Assembly: GCA_016211105.1 (NCBI GenBank)
Contig: JACQSX010000033.1
Span: 1-64,000 of the forward strand
Direction of reading: 5' to 3'
From: Acidobacteriota bacterium
GTDB taxonomy: Bacteria > Acidobacteriota > UBA6911 > JACQSX01
Length of the DNA: 64,000 bases
A program made the position numbers and the translations under genes. Positions 47,351 through 56,217 of the stretch are shown here, one piece after another (the stretch's first letter is position 1; each line of letters starts with the position of its first letter). The notes under the pieces are model-generated. The model was not told the origin of the DNA, ran no database searches, and was given only the letters and a program-made list of their open reading frames with translations.

Positions 47351-47408
47351 AACGCAGAGAGGGCGCGGCGAAACAAAACTCTGCACAGTGGCCGCGGCTC
47401 TCTGCGTT
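47351..47408. repeat. Long stem-loop, possible dispersed palindromic repeat
   Basis: AACGCAGAGAG (47351-47361) pairs perfectly with CTCTCTGCGTT (47398-47408); a second inner stem is formed by GCGGC (47365-47369) and GCCGC (47391-47395), with a 3/2 internal loop and a 21-base terminal loop. The CTCTGCGT core resembles intergenic repeats seen many times in soil bacterial genomes, but copies elsewhere cannot be counted from this window. It lies 100 bases after the small secreted-peptide gene. Confidence 0.45.
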
Positions 47409-47509
47409 CCGGGGATCATTTCTTGCGTATCTCAGAACGGGCAAGCGCACGCCCTGAGGGCTTTGGGTTCCCCCCGAGTTCAAGTCCAAATTCGACTTCT
47501 CTATCCCTT

Positions 47510-47659
47510 TTACTCTTGCGGCGGTGGCGGTACCGGGCAGCAGTCATCAGCCGCGGAATAGGCGCCAGTTTGACCGTTTTGCAAATCCGGCGAGTGCCGC
47601 AAATCTCCAGATCCGCTCCACACGAACAGTGAAAGCAACAACAAAGCAACGTTAAACAT
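47510..47659 (-). CDS. Small secreted peptide with Cys-Cys and poly-Pro tail
   Basis: A 49-codon frame with GAGGAGG four bases before ATG 47659. The product has a hydrophobic signal-like N-terminus (MFNVALLLLSLFVWSGSG), a short polar middle (DLRHSPDLQNGQTGAYSAA) and the tail DDCCPVPPPPQE. The strong ribosome-binding site and the signal/charged-tail layout argue that it is real; no family is recognised. If the signal is cleaved after WSGSG, a mature peptide of about 31 residues with two adjacent cysteines would result. It stands alone between lexA and an unrelated divergent gene. Confidence 0.5.
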   Translation of the reverse strand: MFNVALLLLSLFVWSGSGDLRHSPDLQNGQTGAYSAADDCCPVPPPPQE

Positions 47660-47842
47660 ATTTCCTCCTCAGCAAAGTTTGAATTGTCTGAATGTGGACT
47701 AGACTAAGAGACAGGAAAGGGCGGAAACACTTTTTTTGCAGTTTCCAATTCAAATCTGATATCTCGTTGGTTTTTACAAAACAGGTTGACCTATGCAAGA
47801 AACTTGATTTGCAGGCTGGTTTCGCACTACTCTGTCGGCAAT

Positions 47843-48601
47843 ATGTTGTACGCCTATATTAGCTGGGCTGGAAATCTTGCATTACTGCTGCTTATTTTCT
47901 TCCGGTTTGTTAAAAATGAGATGCTACGCCGCTACCCTGTTTTTTTTGCGTATCTAGGTCTTGCGCTCCTCATTTCCATTGCCTGTATTCCAGCCGCGTT
48001 GTTTTTCGGAATACATTCGCGCCGGTACTACTATTTCTACAACCTTCTCAACATGTTCATTCCGTTATTCCAGTTGTGGGTCTTGTGGGATCTCCACCGC
48101 CGCACCATTGGAAATGACAAAACTTCTTTGTGGGCCGTTTCCAGTTCCGTTACTCTACTGGCTGCAATGACGGCGCCTGTGATGTGGAAGGTCTTCGCGC
48201 TACACGGAGTTGATTTCTTCACCCGGTACCACGCGGTGGCCCTGTCATTGCAGGTAGGAGCGTGTATCTTGGTTTACCGAACGGTATGCTTCCGATGTGA
48301 CTTCAACCTGGGGCGGAACCTAAAAGGGATCTTGGCAGGACTGTCGCTCATGGTGGCGTTCCAGGCCGTTAACTTCACACGTTTTCTGGTGAGACAAGAG
48401 ACTTTTGAGAGCTTCAGTTTCTTTGTCCCGTTTATTTACTTTCTGGCCCTGATCGTCTTTGCATACATGCTGTGGAGCTACGAACCGGCATTTATGCAAA
48501 CGAGGGTTTACCAATCCGAAATCGCCTCGCTGGAGGAGCGGCTTCAAAAAGTAAACGAGCAACTGCAGCAGGCTCTGAAATCGTTACTTCTGCCCCGATG
48601 A
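47843..48601 (+). CDS. Seven-helix membrane protein, unknown function
   Basis: A 252-residue protein with seven probable transmembrane segments and a C-terminal cytoplasmic coiled coil (SEIASLEERLQKVNEQLQQALKSLL). Segments include ISWAGNLALLLLIFFRFV, FFAYLGLALLISIACIPAALFFG and FFVPFIYFLALIVFAYMLW. The 7TM-plus-coil architecture is common for uncharacterised sensors in Acidobacteriota. ATG 47843 is chosen since the frame from 47786 adds a basic non-hydrophobic stretch. The stop overlaps the next start as ATGA, so the two products are likely made together. Confidence 0.65.
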   Translation: MLYAYISWAGNLALLLLIFFRFVKNEMLRRYPVFFAYLGLALLISIACIPAALFFGIHSRRYYYFYNLLNMFIPLFQLWVLWDLHRRTIGNDKTSLWAVSSSVTLLAAMTAPVMWKVFALHGVDFFTRYHAVALSLQVGACILVYRTVCFRCDFNLGRNLKGILAGLSLMVAFQAVNFTRFLVRQETFESFSFFVPFIYFLALIVFAYMLWSYEPAFMQTRVYQSEIASLEERLQKVNEQLQQALKSLLLPR

Positions 48602-49011
48602 TTTATTTCTACGTAGCGGCAATCTCTCTGGTGCTGGTTTTCCACGTTTTTTACCAGCACGTGGCCTCGCTCCGCTGCGACGAACGCGAGGTGCGACACT
48701 TAGAGAAGGTGGAGCTACATCTGGCACACATTCTGAGGCTGTTAGATGCGCCCGATGTACGCCTGCTTATGGAAATTCCTCAGTCACGCCATTCGCTGTT
48801 CCTAGAGTTTTCCGACTCTCTGAAAAAAGATGTTTTGGAACTGGTGCGGCTGCGTGCGTTGGGAATAAAATCACTGGTCTACGCCGGGATTTTCTTTGTT
48901 TGCTACTATTTGATCCGCTTCAAGGCGAGGCTGCTCTGCAGCCGCCAAGATTTGCGCTTTCTTTCCGGTCTGGAACTAGCCTTCTTCCGCACCTTGCAAG
49001 AAGCGCGCTAA
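48598..49011 (+). CDS. Small membrane protein paired with the seven-helix protein
   Basis: A 137-residue protein with one N-terminal membrane segment (MIYFYVAAISLVLVFHVFY), a soluble helical middle (residues about 28-85) and a second hydrophobic segment (LVYAGIFFVCYYLI) near 95-108. No family is recognised. It overlaps the upstream gene by four bases, and its own end overlaps by four bases with the convergent XRE-regulator gene. Confidence 0.6.
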   Translation: MIYFYVAAISLVLVFHVFYQHVASLRCDEREVRHLEKVELHLAHILRLLDAPDVRLLMEIPQSRHSLFLEFSDSLKKDVLELVRLRALGIKSLVYAGIFFVCYYLIRFKARLLCSRQDLRFLSGLELAFFRTLQEAR

Positions 49012-49604
49012 CGGTTGTTGCGGACATCGGCCCCAGCCAGTGGCCCGCCAAACAATTGTGACCAAATTGCCAGGTAATGTTCGATCAGCTTTCTCACATA
49101 GTCCCGGCAATCTTGCGTCTTGAGAAATAGATAAAAAGTCGCAGCCGCCTGCTTTTTCTCAAACCAGAGGCCATGCTCATAGCGACGTCCCTCTTCCAGG
49201 TAAAGAATCAATCGGTCCAACAGGAAGTCACTCAAGTGTTGGTGGAGAACGACGGAGCACTTGCCATTTTGCAATGAAAACAGCGCAGCCCCCTCGGCTT
49301 CAGACAGCGAGACTATTTCGTTAAGACGAAATTCCTGAATCTTTTTCAGATAAAAGGGGTGACCACCAGACGGGGCTTGCTCTGTCTCTATTGGCCAAAC
49401 TGCATCGATATCAGTTTCCAGCACTCCCAGGATACGAAACAGGTTGTCAAGACTGATGTTGTAGAAGCCCCCTTCCATGCAAGCATACGAGCTTGACGGA
49501 ATACCCGCCTGATAAGCCAGTTCTTGGAGACTGATTTTCTTCCTGAGGCGAAGTTCGCGCAGCTTCTGCCGTACACAATGGTTCACAGCTCTATGCCTAG
49601 CCAT
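49008..49604 (-). CDS. XRE-family transcriptional regulator
   Basis: A 198-residue regulator with an N-terminal helix-turn-helix of the XRE/Cro type (RQKLRELRLRKKISLQELAYQAGIPSSSYACMEGG, SLDNLFRILGVLETD) and a helical C-terminal domain of about 115 residues with no recognised ligand fold. GGGGGTAGATT precedes ATG 49604. It converges on the membrane-protein pair with a four-base overlap, so antisense effects between the transcripts are possible. Its target is unknown. Confidence 0.8.
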   Translation of the reverse strand: MARHRAVNHCVRQKLRELRLRKKISLQELAYQAGIPSSSYACMEGGFYNISLDNLFRILGVLETDIDAVWPIETEQAPSGGHPFYLKKIQEFRLNEIVSLSEAEGAALFSLQNGKCSVVLHQHLSDFLLDRLILYLEEGRRYEHGLWFEKKQAAATFYLFLKTQDCRDYVRKLIEHYLAIWSQLFGGPLAGADVRNNR

Positions 49605-49867
49605 AATCTACCCCCTTAATTTGACAAAAAATTAATGGAAAACTACCTAAATGTAAAGAAATTTCAACGGAACCGTGGATCACGGTTCCGCTCCTTGCTC
49701 CTACTGTTAGACGAAAAACCTCCGCGAGCCTGTCCTTTTCGGCGTCCTGGCCACGATTGTCGGCCTGGGATATGCGACCCGTGACCTATGACCCATTGCA
49801 TATTGAAATGATTTGGAAATACCAAAACCCCTTTCTCTGGCATCCTTGGGAGTTCTATTTTGTATGC

Positions 49868-50254
49868 ATGACACTCGCATGGTCGCCCACTACCAAGATC
49901 CTTGTAGTAGATGATGAACCTTCTGTTGTCTTCCTTCTGAAAAACTTCTTAGAGAGAAGAGGCTATGAGGTGGTGACAGCGTCCCGAGGCGACGAGGCGC
50001 TTGCGAAGCTCAAGGAACAAAGTCCCCAAATTGTACTTCTCGACATTCTGCTTCCGGGTGGCAACGGGTTGGAGGTCTTAAGGGAAATTAGACAACTTGA
50101 AGAAGACATCGGCGTAATCATGATTACGGGAGGCGGCGATGAAGCCGCCGGGAGAATTGCGATGGAAAATGGAGCGTTCGACTGCATCTTCAAACCCTTC
50201 GATCTTGAATATCTGGAAAATGCATTGTGCTGGATGCTTCGGCTCAGCGCCTGA
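49868..50254 (+). CDS. Single-domain response regulator
   Basis: A 128-residue CheY-like receiver without output domain. The acidic pocket (VVDDEP), the phosphorylation site (VLLDILLPGG), the Thr switch (MITGGGD) and the Lys (FKPFD) are present. ATG 49868 starts right before the first beta strand; an open stretch back to 49757 reads as non-domain sequence. No kinase gene is adjacent, so it is an orphan; it may act in phosphorelay or as a stand-alone diffusible regulator. Confidence 0.85.
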   Translation: MTLAWSPTTKILVVDDEPSVVFLLKNFLERRGYEVVTASRGDEALAKLKEQSPQIVLLDILLPGGNGLEVLREIRQLEEDIGVIMITGGGDEAAGRIAMENGAFDCIFKPFDLEYLENALCWMLRLSA

Positions 50255-50282
50255 TATCCGAGTGGCAGTCGCCACCAGGCTC

Positions 50283-51119
50283 TTACAATTGGAATCCTCC
50301 TTCCCAGGTTTTCTTTTGCACCGGTTCCACGGCCACGTCGATGGTCAGCCTTTGACCGCCGCGAATACACTCCAGTTTCAACGTCCTCAACCTTTCTTCT
50401 CTTAAGATCCCCGACAGGTCCTGCGTACGGGTAACTGCCTTGCTGTTGGCTGCCGTGATTACGTCACCGGCTCTGAGACCAGCTTTTTTCGCCGGACTCC
50501 CCTCATTTACGCTGGTAACCAGCACTCCTGATTTGCCAGGAACTCTAAAATACTCTGCCAACTGTTCGGTAAGATCTTGCACCTGCACGCCTAAACGAAC
50601 TGACTGAGAGGCCGGAGGAGTGAAACGCCGCATCCAGCCAAGCCCAAAAGGCAGTTCGAACTCGAAAGCTCCCTCCGGAATTCCCGGCAAGAACTGGCGC
50701 GGCCCCTCCACCATCTTTACATTGAAGGATTTGCGTCGGCCTTCTCGTATCGCAGCCAACAGAACACTCCGGCCGGGAAGAGTTTCCCAGACAAGACGTC
50801 TCAATTGGACAGCACTATGAATGCGCTCATTGTTAAACTCCACAATCACGTCGTTCTGTTGTAAGCCTGCCTCGGCTGCAGGACTTCCCGACAGAACTTT
50901 TTCCACGACAACCCCATCCTCCGAAGGAAGTTTCAAATTCGACACATCGTTGCTGCGAACGTCTCTGAGATGGATTCCTAAATAACCCCCGCCGGCCTCT
51001 CGCCAGATACCAAATCCGCTGCCGTCCCTGCCGCGCCACTGCTGTGCAGTAACCTGCGAGGGGGCGCACGCAAACACGCCCAAAATCAATGTTGGAAGTA
51101 AGAACTTTATGCTGTTCAT
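50283..51119 (-). CDS. Exported protein with two PDZ domains, no protease domain
   Basis: A 278-residue exported protein with a signal peptide (MNSIKFLLPTLILGVFACAPSQVTA). Two PDZ domains follow: the first around GYLGIHLRDVR ... VVVEKVLSGSPAAEAGLQQNDVIVEFNNERI (residues about 45-130), the second around RLGVQVQDLTEQLAEYFRVP ... VTSVNEGSPAKKAGLRAGDVITAANSKAV (about 175-260). This is the PDZ part of DegP/HtrA proteins without the serine protease. GGAGG lies nine bases before ATG 51119; a TTG at 51125 is an alternative. It diverges from the parvulin gene by 83 bases, suggesting a shared role in envelope protein quality control. Confidence 0.85.
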   Translation of the reverse strand: MNSIKFLLPTLILGVFACAPSQVTAQQWRGRDGSGFGIWREAGGGYLGIHLRDVRSNDVSNLKLPSEDGVVVEKVLSGSPAAEAGLQQNDVIVEFNNERIHSAVQLRRLVWETLPGRSVLLAAIREGRRKSFNVKMVEGPRQFLPGIPEGAFEFELPFGLGWMRRFTPPASQSVRLGVQVQDLTEQLAEYFRVPGKSGVLVTSVNEGSPAKKAGLRAGDVITAANSKAVTRTQDLSGILREERLRTLKLECIRGGQRLTIDVAVEPVQKKTWEGGFQL

Positions 51120-51202
51120 TTTCAAGATCCTCCACTGCCTTTAAATAGAACGTCAGCAGAAACGGCAAGTTCCAAAATTGTTTCGGCAAAAGGAGTCTCC
51201 CT

Positions 51203-52351
51203 TTGCTATTCTTAATTCGACTCAACAAGAGCGCGGGAGGCTTTGTGCTTGGATTCTTACGTGTCGTAAGCATTATCTGGTATTCAACAATTTTTATCTT
51301 CGTTCTGGCCGCCAATTCAAACCAACTCCAGTCTAAACCCCAGGTAGCGTCAGAACAGCAGGTACACCAGGATCAGGAACGACCCAAAACTGAAACACAG
51401 AAATCGAATCAGCCGGTCCCTTTTGAAGATCCGAAGAAACCGAAAGCCGACGTTCCGCGGCTTGCAGACACCAATAACTTGGCAAACCTCGATCGGAAAA
51501 CAGCGTTGGGCGAGGTGAATGGCCAGGCCGTTAGCCTGGAAGACCTTGATCGTCTTATTGAGTTTGGCACTCCCGAGATGCAAGCCGAGTTTCGCAGCGG
51601 GGACTCGAGCAAAAAGCAACTCCTACAGAATTACCTGGAAAACCGCGCTTTTTACCTCGAATCTCTGGCAAGCAAGGTGGATCAAGACCCAGGTTCGGAT
51701 CTCGAGGCCCGGCTAGAACTGGTGCGCCAACAGATTTACGCAAATGCCTACTTGAGCAGAGAGTTGAAGAAAATTTCGACAACCGAGGAAGAATTGCGGA
51801 AATATTATGAAGATTATAAGAAAGAATTCGAGATCCCGGAAGGCGTCAACGCCAGCCATATCCTGGTGAAGACGGAAGAAGAGGCGCGCGAAATCAGAAA
51901 ACAATTGGATGAAGGAGCCGATTTTGCAGAGTTAGCGAAGCAAAAGTCCATGGACACGACCAACAAGAATAATGACGGCAATCTCGGCTTCATTCTGCGA
52001 GGCACGATGTTGCCTCCCTTCGAAGAAGCCGCGTTTAGCTTAAAACCGGGACAACTCAGCGATCCAGTCCATACCACATTTGGTTACCATGTGATCAAAG
52101 TCTTGGAGGTTCGTCCAAGAACTGTACAAGCCTTTACCGACGCGAAGAAAACCATCGAGGCCCGACTGTTGCAACAAAAACAACGGGAGTGGTTTCAGAC
52201 CAAAAGAGAAGAGTTAAAATCCAGATACAAAGTCAAGATTTACGACAAGTACTTTATGCCCCCGTCATCTTCGTCAGGACCCTTTTCAGGAGCGGACAGC
52301 GCCGAGGCTAACCAAGCGGAGAAAAACACAACTCAACCAGATCAGCGTTAG
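51203..52351 (+). CDS. Parvulin-type peptidyl-prolyl isomerase, membrane-anchored
   Basis: A 382-residue periplasmic foldase of the SurA/PrsA type. TTG 51203 is the start since AAGGAG lies seven bases before it. After a single N-terminal anchor (VVSIIWYSTIFIFVLAA) comes a Lys/Pro/Gln-rich linker to about residue 100, a helical SurA-N-like chaperone region (ALGEVNGQAVSLEDLDRLIE, residues about 100-205) and one parvulin domain (ASHILVKTEEEAREI ... GNLGFILRGTMLPPFEEAAFSLKPGQLSDPVHTTFGYHVIKV, about 215-310). The C-terminus is Ser/Gln rich and disordered. It precedes the ECF sigma operon on the same strand by 51 bases. Confidence 0.88.
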   Translation: MLFLIRLNKSAGGFVLGFLRVVSIIWYSTIFIFVLAANSNQLQSKPQVASEQQVHQDQERPKTETQKSNQPVPFEDPKKPKADVPRLADTNNLANLDRKTALGEVNGQAVSLEDLDRLIEFGTPEMQAEFRSGDSSKKQLLQNYLENRAFYLESLASKVDQDPGSDLEARLELVRQQIYANAYLSRELKKISTTEEELRKYYEDYKKEFEIPEGVNASHILVKTEEEAREIRKQLDEGADFAELAKQKSMDTTNKNNDGNLGFILRGTMLPPFEEAAFSLKPGQLSDPVHTTFGYHVIKVLEVRPRTVQAFTDAKKTIEARLLQQKQREWFQTKREELKSRYKVKIYDKYFMPPSSSSGPFSGADSAEANQAEKNTTQPDQR

Positions 52352-52402
52352 AATATTTCGTAAATTATTGCAACTTTTGGGGCTCACCATCTATCAGGGA
52401 AA

Positions 52403-53056
52403 GTGAGCGATTTGCAGAGCACAGTCGCCCGGCGGACCAGCCGACCGAAGAAAAAGAATGAGTTTCCTGCCCGGCAGCTCGAGCTGCTGGTGGAAAAGGC
52501 GAAATGTGGCGATTTGGCATCGTTTCAGGAACTTTACCGCGCATACGCCCGGAAGATCCTCAACTATATTTTCCGGATGACCGGTTCGCGGGAGGAAGCG
52601 GAGGATCTAACGCAGGACACGTTTATCCTGGCTTACAGAAATCTCGGAAAGCTGAAGGACAACTCCAAGTTCCAGTCCTGGCTCTACCGGATCGCTCAAA
52701 ATAACATTTACCAAAAGTACAGGACTCGATTTCGACGCATTGAGTCCATTGAAGGCGGCGAAGAGGATTCCGGGATGTCAGAGATGCCAAGTCCGGAGAA
52801 GACGCCAGAAGGCGCGGCTCTTTCCAAAGAATTGCGAACTGTCGTGCAGCGGGTGATTAGCGAGCTTCCGGAGAAATACCGACAAGTGTTCATCCTATCC
52901 GCCGTCCATCAATATAGTTACGAAACGGTCGCTGAAATTGTGGGCCGTTCACTGCCCTCGGTCAAATCTGACATTCATCGCGCCCGTGTCGAAGTCAGGG
53001 ATAAAGTGAAGAAGTACTTGGGAGAGAATTATGGAATGTCCGGCATGCAAGGATAA
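52403..53056 (+). CDS. ECF RNA polymerase sigma factor
   Basis: A 217-residue sigma-70-family factor with region 2 (SFQELYRAYARKILNYIFRMTGSREEAEDLTQDTF, WLYRIAQNNIY) and region 4 (ISELPEKYRQVFILSAVHQYSYETVAEIVGRSLPSVKSDIHRAR), joined by an acidic linker. It has an N-terminal basic extension of about 20 residues. GTG 52403 is the start. The gene overlaps the anti-sigma gene by 26 bases, a standard pair. The sequence GCAACTT-N15-TATCAG upstream (around 52370-52398) weakly resembles an RpoE-type promoter, so autoregulation is possible. Confidence 0.9.
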   Translation: MSDLQSTVARRTSRPKKKNEFPARQLELLVEKAKCGDLASFQELYRAYARKILNYIFRMTGSREEAEDLTQDTFILAYRNLGKLKDNSKFQSWLYRIAQNNIYQKYRTRFRRIESIEGGEEDSGMSEMPSPEKTPEGAALSKELRTVVQRVISELPEKYRQVFILSAVHQYSYETVAEIVGRSLPSVKSDIHRARVEVRDKVKKYLGENYGMSGMQG

Positions 53057-53663
53057 CCTCACTGCTTACCTCGACGACGAACTTATCGAGAAGGATCAAG
53101 AACTGATGGAACAACACCTGGGTCACTGCGTCCCCTGCAAAGCGGAATTTGAATCGCTGTCACGCTCCTACCAGCTAGTTACCAACGCCCTTGAAGTAAT
53201 CGAGCCGCGAGCGCAACTTTGGAAACGCATCGAAGCCGCAATTCAACCTCAGCCCCAGAGTGTCCCTTCAGCCGGTTGGCAGCAGATCTTCTCGAGCCTA
53301 TTTCGAACTCCTCTCCGTCGATTCGGTGTTGCATCTTTTGCCATCATACTGCTGGCTAGCTCAATGCTCCTATTTCAACAAAGCGATCGTCGTTCCGACC
53401 CGCAGACGGAAGCTCTGCAACAACAGTTAAATGAAATGATCGAACGAATGGACCAACAAGAGCTCTTGCCTCACAATTTCTTCCTCTCCCCCACCGGAGA
53501 GGAATACGGCTCGAACCCATTTGCCGTACACGATGCAAGTTTGGACCTCAATCCTTTCCAAACAGAGACAGTCCGCGCCACGGATCAACTAGTTGATGAC
53601 CTGTTAAAAGGTGGTACGACAAATTTCACCACAGACGAATCGGAGACCAAGGAAGCTAGATGA
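53031..53663 (+). CDS. Zinc-finger anti-sigma factor, single-pass membrane protein
   Basis: A 210-residue partner of the ECF sigma factor. The N-terminal zf-HC2 domain has CPAC ... HLGHCVPC (H-x3-C-x2-C) and should hold the sigma factor; a transmembrane segment (VASFAIILLASSMLLFQ) follows near residues 100-118, then a periplasmic domain with a coiled-coil stretch (ALQQQLNEMIERMDQQ). ATG 53031 lies within the sigma gene. Release could follow regulated proteolysis; the envelope-folding neighbours on the same strand fit a stress-response role. Confidence 0.88.
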   Translation: MECPACKDNLTAYLDDELIEKDQELMEQHLGHCVPCKAEFESLSRSYQLVTNALEVIEPRAQLWKRIEAAIQPQPQSVPSAGWQQIFSSLFRTPLRRFGVASFAIILLASSMLLFQQSDRRSDPQTEALQQQLNEMIERMDQQELLPHNFFLSPTGEEYGSNPFAVHDASLDLNPFQTETVRATDQLVDDLLKGGTTNFTTDESETKEAR

Positions 53664-54097
53664 AAAAATTTCTCCTGCTCAACCTTCTGGCGCTTTCTGG
53701 CTTTCTTCAGGAGACGCGAGGACAACAGCAAGATTCGATTTGGGAGCAGATCCGCAGAATCGCGGAAGCTCAGCACGAGATCGTAGCGCTCACGATACGG
53801 CAGAATAATTTTAGTCACGTGCTGCCAGAGATGCGCAAAGTCTACGCTCTAAGATTCCCTGAAAAATACGAATCAGCGTTGAGTCAGGAAATCGAAATCG
53901 TGGCTGATTCCTTAATGCACAAGAAGCAGTATGACATCGCGCACCAAGTAATCGATGAAGGGCTGAACGCTCTGAGGCTCAACAAGAACAAGGCTGCTGT
54001 TTTGAAGAAAAAGGCCTACATCCTGAAGAAGGAAGGGAAAGAAGCGGAGGCTCTCAGATATTTTAGGCAATCCGTCGCTTTAGAAACGGCACACTGA
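53660..54097 (+). CDS. Small exported helical-repeat protein of the sigma operon
   Basis: A 145-residue protein with a signal peptide (MKKFLLLNLLALSGFLQETRG) and an all-helical mature part that ends in TPR-like helices (YDIAHQVIDEGLNALRLNK, AAVLKKKAYILKKEGKEAEALRYFRQSVAL). It overlaps the anti-sigma stop as ATGA, so it is the third gene of the sigma operon. It may be a periplasmic modulator of the anti-sigma factor; that is inference from position only. Confidence 0.7.
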   Translation: MKKFLLLNLLALSGFLQETRGQQQDSIWEQIRRIAEAQHEIVALTIRQNNFSHVLPEMRKVYALRFPEKYESALSQEIEIVADSLMHKKQYDIAHQVIDEGLNALRLNKNKAAVLKKKAYILKKEGKEAEALRYFRQSVALETAH

Positions 54098-54368
54098 GAG
54101 CACCAAGCACATCTCACCTCGATCTCGCCGGTACGTTCTCCGATTCCATGGCGAGAATGCGGATCACGGTTGAAGGGTCGAGGTTGACACCAGCGAGCAC
54201 ACCGTCTCGAAACAGAGTTTACCGTACGTAATAAAAGCGAGCAGGGTCTCTATATTTCAGCCTTTACATTTCGTGTTCTCCCTTCACATTTCGCAGGCCT
54301 GCGGCATGCGCTCGCCGTTTGAATTCCTTCCATGCATCCTTTATGATTCCTGAGGATGGAGCAGAAAA

Positions 54369-56045
54369 ATGCCAACTGACCGTCGCACTGCAGAGCAGCT
54401 CACACGTAAAAAGGAGTGGGAAGAGGGGATTCTAAAGCAGGCACTGGAATACCTCCCGGAAAGAGAGATCCCATTTACTACCGTTTCGGGCAAAGAAATT
54501 GCGCCTCTGTATACCGAGGAAGACCTTCAAGGATGGGACAGTAACCGTGATCTCGGCTTCCCCGGAGAATTCCCATACACGCGCGGTATCCATCCCAGCA
54601 TGTATCGAAGCAGACTTTGGACGATGCGGCTGTTCTCAGGCTTTGGAACGCCAGAAGATACGAATTCAAGATTTAAATATCTGCTCGCCTCCGGACAAAC
54701 GGGCCTTTCGGTGGCGTTTGATCTACCCACCCTGATGGGGATCGACTCGGATAATCCTTTGGCGGAAGGGGAGGTCGGCAAGTGCGGAGTGGCAATTGAC
54801 ACACTCGAAGACATGGAAATCCTGTTTGACGGCATCCCCCTTGCAGACGTTACCACGTCGATGACTATCAACGCTCCAGCCGCGATTCTATTCGCAATGT
54901 ACGTGGCGCTGGCGCAAAAGCAAGGAGCGGATATAAGAAAGATATCCGGCACGATCCAAAACGATATTCTGAAGGAATACATCGCCCAGAAAGAGTGGAT
55001 TTACCCGCCGCGACCCTCGATGCGCTTGGTAATCGACTCCTTCAAGTTTTGTGCCGAGTATGTGCCGCGCTGGAATTCCATCTCGATCTCCGGCTATCAC
55101 ATTCGCGAGGCCGGAAGCACTGCAGTACAGGAACTGGCGTTTACCCTGCGAGATGGAATCGAATACGTCCAGTGGGCAATTGACGCGGGAATGAACGTAG
55201 ATGAATTCGCCCCACGACTGAGCTTTTTCTTCGACTCTCACAACGATTTTTTCGAAGAGATTGCAAAATTCCGCGCCGCCCGGAGGACTTGGGCACGAGT
55301 CATGCGCGATCGCTTTCATGCCAAGAATGAGAGATCCTGGCTGTGTCGTTTTCATACCCAGACGGCTGGCTGCACGCTGACCGCGCAACAACCCTATAAC
55401 AACATCATAAGGATCGCCATCCAGGCGTTAGCGGCGGTCCTGGGGGGAACGCAGTCTCTGCACACCACCTCTCTAGATGAAGCGCTCTCATTGCCCACAG
55501 AGATGGGCGCACAAATAGCCTTGCGAACTCAGCAAATCATCGCTCATGAAAGCGGCGCGGACAACACGGTCGATCCCCTCGGAGGTTCTTATTTTGTTGA
55601 GAGGTTAACAAATGAAATGGAACAAGACGCCAACGACTATTTTCGGCGGATCGATGAGATGGGCGGGATGGTGGCCGCCATAGAAAGAGGGTTTCCGCAG
55701 AGGGAAATCCAGGAAGCCTCGTACAGATATCAAAGAGCTCTGGAAGCGAAGAAGAAAATCGTAGTCGGCGTCAACGAATTCGCCACAGAAAAGGATTATG
55801 TTGTGCCGATTCAGGAAATCGGTGAAGACGTTGCGGAGCATCAAAAAGCCCGCCTTGCCAAAGTCAACCGGCAACGGGACAACCGGCGTGTTTCTGCCCT
55901 GTTACATGAGCTGAGGGAAACGGCCAAGACGGATCGAAATTTGCTCCCTGTCATGGTGGAAGCCGTCAAGGAATACGCTACCTTGGGAGAGATCTGCGAT
56001 GCACTGAAGGAAGTTTTTGGAATTTATCAGGAGCCGAATTTCTAG
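54369..56045 (+). CDS. B12-dependent acyl-CoA mutase, large subunit
   Basis: A 558-residue catalytic subunit of a methylmalonyl-CoA-mutase-family enzyme, with the B12-binding domain encoded separately 173 bases downstream. Landmarks are [69 protein letters not shown] and [17 protein letters not shown]. The residue matching the substrate carboxylate-binding Arg207 of true methylmalonyl-CoA mutase seems to be Gln (YIAQKEW), as in isobutyryl- and 2-hydroxyisobutyryl-CoA mutases, and the Tyr89 position seems to be His (RGIHPS). The substrate may thus be a non-carboxylated acyl-CoA. GGAG eight bases before ATG 54369 supports the start. Confidence 0.85.
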   Translation: MPTDRRTAEQLTRKKEWEEGILKQALEYLPEREIPFTTVSGKEIAPLYTEEDLQGWDSNRDLGFPGEFPYTRGIHPSMYRSRLWTMRLFSGFGTPEDTNSRFKYLLASGQTGLSVAFDLPTLMGIDSDNPLAEGEVGKCGVAIDTLEDMEILFDGIPLADVTTSMTINAPAAILFAMYVALAQKQGADIRKISGTIQNDILKEYIAQKEWIYPPRPSMRLVIDSFKFCAEYVPRWNSISISGYHIREAGSTAVQELAFTLRDGIEYVQWAIDAGMNVDEFAPRLSFFFDSHNDFFEEIAKFRAARRTWARVMRDRFHAKNERSWLCRFHTQTAGCTLTAQQPYNNIIRIAIQALAAVLGGTQSLHTTSLDEALSLPTEMGAQIALRTQQIIAHESGADNTVDPLGGSYFVERLTNEMEQDANDYFRRIDEMGGMVAAIERGFPQREIQEASYRYQRALEAKKKIVVGVNEFATEKDYVVPIQEIGEDVAEHQKARLAKVNRQRDNRRVSALLHELRETAKTDRNLLPVMVEAVKEYATLGEICDALKEVFGIYQEPNF

Positions 56046-56217
56046 ATCGTTATAAAGGAGGAAATGGGAATTCTGTTTCCCTTTTCGTTGATAATGACCA
56101 CGCATACGATAACGAGCGTGTCCAGGCCGACGGAAACCACCACGGCAGTCGAAAAGTAAACGTTGCAGGGTCAAGACAGTCGAGGGACAAAGTCTTTTTT
56201 ACCTGATCCGCCAATAG

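Noticed and set aside
54114-54218. Minus-strand fragment reading LFRDGVLAGVNLDPSTVIRI and ending with TGA
   Set aside because: Protein-like but only about 34 codons between stops, no start and no recognised family; possibly a gene remnant between the sigma operon and the mutase.
56064-56159. 31-codon frame behind AAAGGAGG between the mutase subunit genes
   Set aside because: The ribosome-binding site is only two bases from the ATG and the product has no recognisable features.
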